In this document: positions 29,722 through 36,337 of the stretch, one piece after another | Position numbering within the stretch: the first letter of the stretch is position 1 | How the letters are laid out: the number at the start of each line of letters is the position of its first letter | NCBI RefSeq assembly: GCF_005863245.1 | Contig: NZ_VBUT01000013.1 | Span: 124,001 to 188,000 of the forward strand | DNA from: Nocardia cyriacigeorgica | Lineage (GTDB): Bacteria > Actinomycetota > Actinomycetes > Mycobacteriales > Mycobacteriaceae | Direction of reading: 5' to 3' | DNA: 64,000 nt | Program-made: the position numbers and the translations under genes | The notes under the pieces: model-generated | Databases searched by the model: none | The model's input: the letters and a program-made list of their open reading frames with translations, nothing else | Told to the model about the DNA's origin: nothing

Positions 29722-29856
29722 TCACTGGTCGTCGCCGCCCGGCCACATGGTCGGCCGCAGTTCAACGGTTCCGCCCGGACCCGCGAACTGGGCGGCGATC
29801 TGCTCGGCCCGCTCATGGCTGTCGACGTCGATCAGGAAGAAGCCCGCCAGATGCTG
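29722..29856 (-). pseudogene. YCII/DGPF-domain protein, C-terminal remnant
   Basis: The reading HLAGFFLIDVDSHERAEQIAAQF then GTVELRPTMWP matches the end of YCII-related proteins that partner ECF42 sigma factors. Upstream the frame runs into the CsoR-type promoter with no family match, so the N-terminal half is missing. With the following ECF remnant it marks a deleted module. Confidence 0.6.
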
Positions 29857-29939
29857 CCGTGGGGCGGCGAATCGACATCGCGCCGGAAATTTCTGCGATG
29901 AGTCGACGTGACGTGGAACACCTGACCTCGCATTGCGCG

Positions 29940-29959
29940 ATACCCCTAGGGGGTATAGG
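29940..29959 (+). promoter_or_regulatory. CsoR-type copper operator overlapping a -10 element
   Basis: ATACCCCTAGGGGGTAT (29940-29956) has perfect 7-bp arms ATACCCC/GGGGTAT around TAG and resembles CsoR/RicR operators. TATAGG (29954-29959) could be the -10, with transcription starting near 29966. Apo-repressor bound here would block the promoter, and copper would release it. Confidence 0.65.
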
Positions 29960-30010
29960 TTTATGACAGACGAAGAGACAACCACCAGACGAGCGAGAAG
30001 GACGACGACC

Positions 30011-30931
30011 ATGAGCACCGAACTCCACACCGGCCACGCAGCCCACACCACCGGTGCGCCGCATGCCGGCCACGCCGCAGCTCACGGAGATCACGCAGGT
30101 CATGCCAACCACGGCGAGCACGCCGCCCATCCCAACCATGGAGATCACGCAGGCCACGCCAATCACGGCGCAGTTCACGGCGATCATTCGGCCCACGGCG
30201 CCTCCGATTTCCCCGGCGGCCTCCTGATCACCCAAGACGGCTACACCCTGCACCTGACCGACACGATCCTCCGCCCAGGCGAGGTCGATTTCCGGTTCCG
30301 GATCATCGGCCCGGACGGGCGGCCGGTCACCGAGTACACCCCGATCCACGACAAGGAACTGCATCTGATCGTGGTGCCGCGCGAGCTGACCGGGTTCTGG
30401 CATGTGCATCCGGAGCCGGCGGCGGACGGCACTTGGTCGGTGCGGCTGAACCTGCCGGAGGCGGGGGCGTATCGGGTGTTCACCGATATCGCGCCGCGGG
30501 CCCTCGGCAAGACGATCACCCTCGGCGCGGACCTGGCGGTGGCCGGGACGTACGCACCGCGGCCGGTGCCGGAATCGGCGCGCACATACCGGGTGGACGA
30601 CTATGAGGTCGAGCTGGCGGGCGAGCTCAGCACCGGCACGGGCAGCCTGCTCACCCTCACCGTGCGCAAGGACGGCGTTCCGGTCACCGATCTACAGCCC
30701 TATCTCGCCGCGTTCGGTCACCTCGTCGTCATTCGCGCCGGCGATCTCGCCTACGTCCACGTGCACCCGAACGGTGAGCCGGGCGACGGCGTCACCGCGC
30801 CCGGACCCGACGTCTCCTTCCACACCGCGGTCCCCGGCCCCGGCACCTACCGGCTGTTCCTGGACTTCAAGCACGGCGACACCGTCCGCACCGCCGCCTT
30901 CACCCTCGACACCGCGCAGGCGCACGGCTGA
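30011..30931 (+). CDS. His-rich, probably copper-binding protein
   Basis: 306 residues from ATG 30011, with AGAAGGA upstream; an earlier ATG at 29963 lies at the likely transcription start. Residues 1-62 hold 18 histidines. From 25 to 52 every third residue is His, a strict (H-x-x) repeat. Two beta-rich domains follow, each with an H-V-H-P motif (GFWHVHPEP, YVHVHPNGEP). No signal peptide or membrane segment is seen, so a cytosolic sequestering role is possible. The upstream CsoR-type operator supports copper control. No copper ATPase or csoR gene is nearby. Confidence 0.75.
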   Translation: MSTELHTGHAAHTTGAPHAGHAAAHGDHAGHANHGEHAAHPNHGDHAGHANHGAVHGDHSAHGASDFPGGLLITQDGYTLHLTDTILRPGEVDFRFRIIGPDGRPVTEYTPIHDKELHLIVVPRELTGFWHVHPEPAADGTWSVRLNLPEAGAYRVFTDIAPRALGKTITLGADLAVAGTYAPRPVPESARTYRVDDYEVELAGELSTGTGSLLTLTVRKDGVPVTDLQPYLAAFGHLVVIRAGDLAYVHVHPNGEPGDGVTAPGPDVSFHTAVPGPGTYRLFLDFKHGDTVRTAAFTLDTAQAHG

Positions 30932-30980
30932 CCCGGCCGCGGTGCCCGACCGCCACCAAGCCCGTTCTGCATACACCTTC

Positions 30981-31011
30981 GAAGGGTCGCTCGACCATCG
31001 AGCGACCCTTC
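30981..31011. terminator. Bidirectional terminator hairpin
   Basis: GAAGGGTCGCTCG (30981-30993) pairs perfectly over 13 bp with CGAGCGACCCTTC (30999-31011) around ACCAT. It lies between the convergent His-rich and PadR genes and can serve both. Confidence 0.85.
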
Positions 31012-31023
31012 CGCACGCATCCC

Positions 31024-31584
31024 CTACGTGCTGTTACGCACCGCGAACCCCTCGGGATCGGCGGCCAGTTCCTCCCAGAACTGCACGTACGCCTGCTCGT
31101 GCCCGATGCCCAGCTGGAGAATCCGGGCCCGGGCCACCGCGCGCACATCCGCCCCGCTACGGTCGATGCCGTCGTACAGCTCGCGGTAATGATCGAGCCA
31201 GCGCCGGTGTTCGGCGGCTTGGTGGCGCGCCAGGCCGACCACGTCATCCGGTTCGCCGAGGTCGACGAAGAACAGTTTGAGCTGGGCCGGGTCCCTGGTC
31301 TCGGCCGGCGGGCCCGAAGGATCCGCCAGCCAGTCACGCAGCCGCGCGCGACCGGCTTTCGTCAGATGGAATACCCGCCGCCTGCGCCCACCCTCTTCGG
31401 CTTCCTCATGGAGCAGACCTTGCTCGGCCAGCCGCACCGGAATCCGGTAGAGCTGCGCGTGCGGGATCGGCCAGAAGTAGTCGATGCTCTCCTCGATGCG
31501 GGTTTTCAGGTCATAGGGGGTGAGTGGTCCGTGCCGGGCGATCAAGCCGAGCACGATGTAGTCCTGCGCCCCGAGATCCGCCAT
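31024..31584 (-). CDS. PadR-family transcriptional regulator
   Basis: 186 residues from ATG 31584 with GGAGGTGG upstream. The N-terminal winged helix (YIVLGLIARHGPLTPYDLKTRIEESIDYFWPIPHAQLYRI) and a C-terminal helical dimer domain (about 90-180) are typical PadR. It is divergent from the NTF2-like gene at 31665; the 80-bp gap has two TNTCANTGAGA-type sites. It is likely a local repressor of the two genes that follow. Confidence 0.85.
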   Translation of the reverse strand: MADLGAQDYIVLGLIARHGPLTPYDLKTRIEESIDYFWPIPHAQLYRIPVRLAEQGLLHEEAEEGGRRRRVFHLTKAGRARLRDWLADPSGPPAETRDPAQLKLFFVDLGEPDDVVGLARHQAAEHRRWLDHYRELYDGIDRSGADVRAVARARILQLGIGHEQAYVQFWEELAADPEGFAVRNST

Positions 31585-31608
31585 GCCACCTCCGCACGAT
31601 TGACACCA

Positions 31609-31655
31609 TCTCAGTGAGACTATACGTTCGCCTCGTTGCGACCGTATCAATGAGA
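31609..31655. promoter_or_regulatory. Possible PadR operators
   Basis: TCTCAGTGAGA (31609-31619) is a perfect 11-bp palindrome. TATCAATGAGA (31645-31655) is a close copy 36 bp away. Both flank the space where the divergent promoters should lie. Confidence 0.45.
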
Positions 31656-31664
31656 GGATTGCCC

Positions 31665-32105
31665 ATGCGTGCGGCAGGTATCGAACTCTTCGCCCGATGG
31701 ACCGATATGTGGAACGGCGAGCTGGATCTCGTCGAGCAGATCATGGCGCCGGAGTTCGTCCTGCGCTACGCCCAGCCGGGCGCCTCCGACTATGACTCCA
31801 TCCGCGACCGCGCGGCATTCAGGATCCAGATCGCGCGGTTTCGGGAGCAGCGCCCGGATCTTCGCTTCACCCCGCAGGGCAGCTTCGTCGTCGAGATGGA
31901 CGAGACCGGAACCGGCTTGGTGGCCAGTCCCTACGGGGCGCGCTTCACGGACTCCGGCGGTTCGGTGATCGACGTGAGCGGCACCGATATCCTGCGCGCC
32001 ACCGGCGGATTCATCACCGAAGTGTGGTCGGTCTCCGGGGGACCGGGCGGGCGCAGCTTCTACGCCGCCGGCGAGCTCGAGGCCGCGCACGGACCGCGGG
32101 ATTAG
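31665..32105 (+). CDS. NTF2-like (SnoaL) protein
   Basis: 146 residues from ATG 31665, with GAGAGGA upstream. It opens with ELFARWTDMWNGELDLVEQIMAPEFVLRYA, typical of SnoaL-like polyketide cyclase/isomerase folds, and ends in strands that complete the cone. No catalytic set can be assigned. It is divergent from PadR and 9 bp ahead of a methyltransferase, so the three probably form one regulatory unit. Confidence 0.7.
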   Translation: MRAAGIELFARWTDMWNGELDLVEQIMAPEFVLRYAQPGASDYDSIRDRAAFRIQIARFREQRPDLRFTPQGSFVVEMDETGTGLVASPYGARFTDSGGSVIDVSGTDILRATGGFITEVWSVSGGPGGRSFYAAGELEAAHGPRD

Positions 32106-32114
32106 CATCGAGGC

Positions 32115-32912
32115 ATGAGCCTCGGAGGGCTGGACGGTGCAGGCTGGCGCGGGGAGGAGTACTCGGCCGCCGCCGAGCATCATCGTGCGGTCGACGAATG
32201 GTTTCTGCTCCGCCATCCGCCCCGGGCGTGGGATACGGTGGTCGATCTCGGGTGCGGCACCGGCGAATTCACCGCGAAACTCGGCCTGCTGGTTCCCGAT
32301 GGGCTCGTCATCGGAGTCGATCAGGATCCGTCCATGCTCGCCACCGCGCGGCGCCGGGCCGGTGCCAACCTGGAGTTCGTCACCGCCTCGGCAACGGACT
32401 TCGATCGGCTGATCCCGCCGGGGACCGTCGATCTCGTGGTCAGTCGCGCGATGCTGCACTGGCTGCCGATGTCGGCCTACCCGCAGGTCTTCGCGGCCGT
32501 GCACCGGGTGTTGCGACCCGATGGCTGGTATCACTCCGAATCCGCCGCGGCGGGCAACGCGGCCAGGGTGATCCGGCTCATCGCGCGCATCGCCCGCGCC
32601 AACGACCTACGTCCACCCGAACCGTTCCCGGAACCCGAACCCGTGGCCCACCTGCTCACCGACGCCGGATTCGACATCCCCGACGACGGTGTACGCACGG
32701 TCATCCAGCACCGCCCGTTCACCCGCGACGAACTGGCGGCCATGCTGCGCACCACCGCGGCGATATCACTCACCCGCCAGGCTCCCGAGGCCGCGCATGC
32801 CCGCCTGGCCGATGAACTCGCCTACGCCGTCGACGAATTGCGCACCCCGGACGGCAGCTACGACCAGACCTTCGTCCGCCTGGAAATCCTGGTGCGCAAA
32901 CCGGTCCCCTAG
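32115..32912 (+). CDS. SAM-dependent methyltransferase, trans-aconitate methyltransferase-like
   Basis: 265 residues from ATG 32115. Class I motif I is VVDLGCGTGEF, the acidic loop is VIGVDQDPSML, and motif IV/post-I surround VDLVVSRAMLHWLPM; the L-H-W element recalls trans-aconitate 2-methyltransferase (Tam). The protein is cytosolic. The substrate is uncertain, probably a small carboxylate or a secondary metabolite. It is cotranscribed with the NTF2-like gene. Confidence 0.78.
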   Translation: MSLGGLDGAGWRGEEYSAAAEHHRAVDEWFLLRHPPRAWDTVVDLGCGTGEFTAKLGLLVPDGLVIGVDQDPSMLATARRRAGANLEFVTASATDFDRLIPPGTVDLVVSRAMLHWLPMSAYPQVFAAVHRVLRPDGWYHSESAAAGNAARVIRLIARIARANDLRPPEPFPEPEPVAHLLTDAGFDIPDDGVRTVIQHRPFTRDELAAMLRTTAAISLTRQAPEAAHARLADELAYAVDELRTPDGSYDQTFVRLEILVRKPVP

Positions 32913-32940
32913 CCGGCAGCGGGCGCGAGCGATGGCAGGG

Positions 32941-33276
32941 TCAGGGGTTCGGTGGTTCCGGCTCCGGCAGAGCGAGGACCGAGTCGACCAGCCCGGGGAA
33001 TCGGGTGCCGAGTTCGTCCAGTCGCAGCGTGTTCATGCGCTGGCGTCCGACGTCGAACTGGCGGATGATGCCGGCTTTGCGCAGGGCCTTGAAGTGGTGA
33101 CTGAGGGTGGACGCGGCGACGTCGAGATCGAAGGTGCCGCAGGGCCTGTCGCCGTCGGCGAGCAGGGTGCGCACGATCCGGCGACGGGTCGGGTCGGCCA
33201 GTGCGTGCAGCACATCGTCGATCGCGACCTCCTCGATCGCGGGGTGGTCGGCGGACTTCCAGCGTCCCGGCGGCAC
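32941..33276 (-). CDS. ArsR-family transcriptional regulator
   Basis: 111 residues. The winged helix reads VLHALADPTRRRIVRTLLA, then DVAASTLSHHFKALRKAGII. There are no metal-binding cysteine pairs (single Cys at PCGTF), so it is probably a non-metal ArsR of the kind that controls a neighbouring oxidoreductase. It is divergent from the quinone-oxidoreductase-like gene across about 118 bp. The start codon is uncertain within the first 15 residues. Confidence 0.82.
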   Translation of the reverse strand: MPPGRWKSADHPAIEEVAIDDVLHALADPTRRRIVRTLLADGDRPCGTFDLDVAASTLSHHFKALRKAGIIRQFDVGRQRMNTLRLDELGTRFPGLVDSVLALPEPEPPNP

Positions 33277-33291
33277 CGCGACTCCTTACTC

Positions 33292-33307
33292 TTCGACACC
33301 TATCGAA
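33292..33307. promoter_or_regulatory. Possible ArsR operator
   Basis: TTCGACACCTATCGAA has arms TTCGA/TCGAA and a 6-bp spacer. It lies between the divergent ArsR and oxidoreductase genes in a locally AT-rich stretch. Confidence 0.45.
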
Positions 33308-33394
33308 TAAAACGAAGCATAGCCGCGTTCTCTTCTGCTGTCATCGAAAAGAATGGGACGCCTGCGCCCCACGCCCGAATGGAGACCGACACCG

Positions 33395-34390
33395 ATGAGC
33401 AGCCTGCCCACCACCATGCGCGCCCTCGAACAGCCCACACTGACCGGACCGCGGGATCTGCGCCTGCTCGATGCCGCACCGGTTCCGGTGCCCGCCGCGG
33501 GTGAGGTCCTGATCCGGGTGAGTGCCGCCGGCGTCAATTTCGCCGATGTCATGCAGACGTCGGGCACCTACGACGGCGGTCCGCAGGCGCCGTATATCGC
33601 CGGATTCGAGGCCGCCGGCGAGGTCGTCGCACTCGGACCAGGAGTCACCGGGATCGAGCCGGGCGCGCATGTGATCGGCACCGGGCCCGGCGCTTTCGCC
33701 GAATACATGGTCATGCCCGCCGCCGGGGTCGCGCCGGTGCCCGCGGGCTGGACGGATGAGCAGGCACTCGGCCTGGTTCTCAATTGGGCCACCGCATTGG
33801 CCGCGCTGAAACCGCTGGGCCGCCTCAGCACCGGGGAGACCGTGCTCGTGCACGCGGCGGCGGGCGGCGTCGGCCAGGCCGCCGTACGGATGGCCGCGCA
33901 TTACGGCGCCACCGTGATCGCCACGGCCTCACCGGACAAGCACGACACCGTGCGCGCACTCGGCGCCCACCACGTGCTCGACTATCGCAACGTCGACATC
34001 GCCGCCGAGGTCGCGCGGCTGACCGACGGCCGGGGTGCCGATCTGGTGCTGGAATCGGTCGGCGGCGACACCTTCGCCGCCTCGCTGGCCGCCACCAGGC
34101 GGGTCACCGGACGCGTCGTCGTCTACGGTGCGGCGGCGGGTAGTTCCGCGATCACCAACTGGGACCTGAACTTCCGTCACCAGATCCACCTGATCGGTCT
34201 GCACATCGGGGTGCTCATCGAGCACGCTCCCGAAGTCTTCGGCGAGCTCATGCGCGAGCTCGCGGCACTGCGCGAGGCAGGCGTCTACCCGCCGGGCACG
34301 CCGGCCGTCCACGATCTCGCCGACGGTCCGGCCGTCCTCACGGCCCTGGCCGAGCGCACCACGACCGGCAAACTCGCGTTGCGGCCGTGA
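33395..34390 (+). CDS. Zinc-free quinone oxidoreductase (MDR superfamily)
   Basis: 331 residues from ATG 33395 with GGAG 10 bases upstream. The N-terminal GroES-like domain shows GVNFADVMQTSGTY and the Rossmann domain shows VLVHAAAGGVGQAAVRMA for NADPH. Structural-zinc cysteines are absent, so it belongs to the quinone-reductase (QOR) branch, which reduces quinones or enoyl compounds. Control by the divergent ArsR is likely. Confidence 0.85.
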   Translation: MSSLPTTMRALEQPTLTGPRDLRLLDAAPVPVPAAGEVLIRVSAAGVNFADVMQTSGTYDGGPQAPYIAGFEAAGEVVALGPGVTGIEPGAHVIGTGPGAFAEYMVMPAAGVAPVPAGWTDEQALGLVLNWATALAALKPLGRLSTGETVLVHAAAGGVGQAAVRMAAHYGATVIATASPDKHDTVRALGAHHVLDYRNVDIAAEVARLTDGRGADLVLESVGGDTFAASLAATRRVTGRVVVYGAAAGSSAITNWDLNFRHQIHLIGLHIGVLIEHAPEVFGELMRELAALREAGVYPPGTPAVHDLADGPAVLTALAERTTTGKLALRP

Positions 34391-34405
34391 CGGGGTAGCA
34401 CCCGG

Positions 34406-36028
34406 TCAGCGCTGCTTGCTGGTCCTGGCGCGACGACGGGCGGCCTGCATCTCGGCGAGTTCGCGCTCGAGCTCTTCGGCGATGCGGAACTGGCCGGTGT
34501 CATAGATGCTGGTGGCCTGGACGACCTCGTGCAGCGCGGGTTCGGCCTCGGACGCCTTGCTCTTGGACTTGCGCCCACGCAGCGCACCGATCTTCGGGCT
34601 GTCCGAGGCGCCGAGCGCGCTGAACGCCGGCTCCGGACGATCGATGCTCACCGTCGGCTCGGCCGGCTTCGCGGCGGCGCGGAAGGGCGTCGAGGTCGAG
34701 CGCGGCTCCGCCGCCGGAGCCTTCGCGGGTGTGCTCGCCTTCGACACCGGCGCGGCGGCAGGCTTCGCCGCACCGTTCGCGGACGCCGTCCCGCTCGCCG
34801 AGGCGGTGGAACCGTTGACCTTCACCGGCTCGCTGGCCGAGGTCTTCGTGGCGCGCTGCGGCTCGGCCACCGGCGCGCTCTTGGCCGCCGCACCATTGGA
34901 CGTGGCACGCGCCGACGCCACGGTGGTCTCGGTGGAACCGAGGAAAACATCGTCGTCGAACGAGACCGGGATCTTCGGCGTCGCGGGCTTGCCGGAGCTA
35001 CGGAACGCGGCCTTGGGCGCTGGCTCGGCGGCGGGTGCGGGCTCCTGCTCGAGCACCTCGGTCTCGGCCTGCGCCTCGGCGTCGGCGACCTCGGCCTCGG
35101 CGTCCTGCTCCTGCGGCGCGGGCGCCGGAACCTCTTCCCGGACCGCGGGTTCGGGTTCCATGGACACCGGCTGCTGCAACGCGTAATCGGGTGCGCTCAA
35201 CCGGAAGCTGTTGATATCGGGCAGCCGGCTGCGGATCTGCTCGGCCGGGTCCGGCAATTCCCTGACCTGCTCGGTCGCCCGCGCGATGGCAAGACCGTAC
35301 CGGGCGCTGACGGCGTCGTGGATGAGCAGCGCGACGCCGATCATCACCGGCGCCACCGCGTGCACGGCCGCCTCGTACCACTGCGCGTCACGCACATACG
35401 GGTAGGTGTTGAGGCTGACAGTCAGTGCCAGCAGGGCGATTTCGGCGGCGGCGACCTTCTGCCGGTTGTCGACCACACCCCATTCGGCCACCTTGTTGGT
35501 GCCGATCATGATGATGATGAGGCAGACACTGATCATCGCCTCGATCAGGTAGCTGAACCAGTACAGCGGGTCGCCTGGCCCGCCGGGAGCGATGTTGTGC
35601 TGCACATTGACCGCCGACCACAACATGCCCGCCGCTACCACACCGGCCAGCGCGCGCAGCGACCACGAACGGTGACGGTAGAGCGAGGCGAGTTTGGCGT
35701 GCGGACTGGATTCGCGCTGCTGGTTGGCGATTGCCTTACGGGCTAGCAAGAGATCTCGAATGTCGGCCTTCTCGATTTCTTCGGTGGTCTGCCTGGCTCG
35801 GTCGGCGGCGGCGGCCGCGGCCTGGGCCTGTTTCCAGCGTTGTGCCCGGTCCTGGACCCGGATGCGCTCGGCGAGTTCGCGTTCGGCGCGCAGTTCTTCT
35901 TCCGACAGGGCGTCGGTGAGCGCCGGATCGAACTGGTAGGCCAGCCGGCCGCGGGCCTTCTCGACCCGCTGCGCCAGCTGTGAGACCTCGTCCTCGACGG
36001 GCTGCGCGATGGGGTGCTCGATGGTCAC
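34406..36028 (-). CDS. Large membrane protein with long acidic/Ala-rich cytosolic tail, family not recognised
   Basis: 540 residues from GTG 36028, with GGGAG upstream. An N-terminal charged coiled region (about 10-105, many Arg/Glu/Ala) is followed by four or so membrane helices (about 118-245: LAGVVAAGMLWSAV, ISVCLIIIMIG, IALLALTVSLN, VMIGVALLIHD). The last 280 residues are Ala/Pro/Glu/Ser-rich and probably disordered, ending in a basic stretch. The plan resembles DUF2637-type conjugation-related membrane proteins only loosely. No partner genes suggest a role. The tail could be a scaffold. Confidence 0.65.
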   Translation of the reverse strand: MTIEHPIAQPVEDEVSQLAQRVEKARGRLAYQFDPALTDALSEEELRAERELAERIRVQDRAQRWKQAQAAAAAADRARQTTEEIEKADIRDLLLARKAIANQQRESSPHAKLASLYRHRSWSLRALAGVVAAGMLWSAVNVQHNIAPGGPGDPLYWFSYLIEAMISVCLIIIMIGTNKVAEWGVVDNRQKVAAAEIALLALTVSLNTYPYVRDAQWYEAAVHAVAPVMIGVALLIHDAVSARYGLAIARATEQVRELPDPAEQIRSRLPDINSFRLSAPDYALQQPVSMEPEPAVREEVPAPAPQEQDAEAEVADAEAQAETEVLEQEPAPAAEPAPKAAFRSSGKPATPKIPVSFDDDVFLGSTETTVASARATSNGAAAKSAPVAEPQRATKTSASEPVKVNGSTASASGTASANGAAKPAAAPVSKASTPAKAPAAEPRSTSTPFRAAAKPAEPTVSIDRPEPAFSALGASDSPKIGALRGRKSKSKASEAEPALHEVVQATSIYDTGQFRIAEELERELAEMQAARRRARTSKQR

Positions 36029-36193
36029 ATCGACTCCCTGCGGCACGGATCGGAAGGCGGGCAGACGATCACACGTGGCTGTGGCACCCCACATTCATAG
36101 TCGATGCACCGTTGTCGGCGAAACCATTGATTCCCATCGACGGCGCGCACAGGGACGCTCGAACCCGGTGACGGGCGACACATCCGGCGATTG

Positions 36194-36219
36194 TATAGTT
36201 GGCCGACGCAACTAGTTGC
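36194..36219 (+). promoter_or_regulatory. Promoter and palindromic operator of the MFS-fusion gene
   Basis: TATAGT (36194-36199) is a good -10 and predicts transcription start near 36206. The perfect palindrome GCAACTAGTTGC (36208-36219) sits on that start. Operators of MarR- or TetR-type pump repressors often lie there, but no repressor gene is adjacent. Confidence 0.5.
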
Positions 36220-36337
36220 TGTTGCTAAACAATTCTGCTGGGGCGCACAGCCTGATCACGCGCCGCCCATCCGGTCGACGGCCGCGCCGCAGCGCGCGCT
36301 CCCCAGCCACGGCTACCAGATCAGAATCAGGGCTCAC

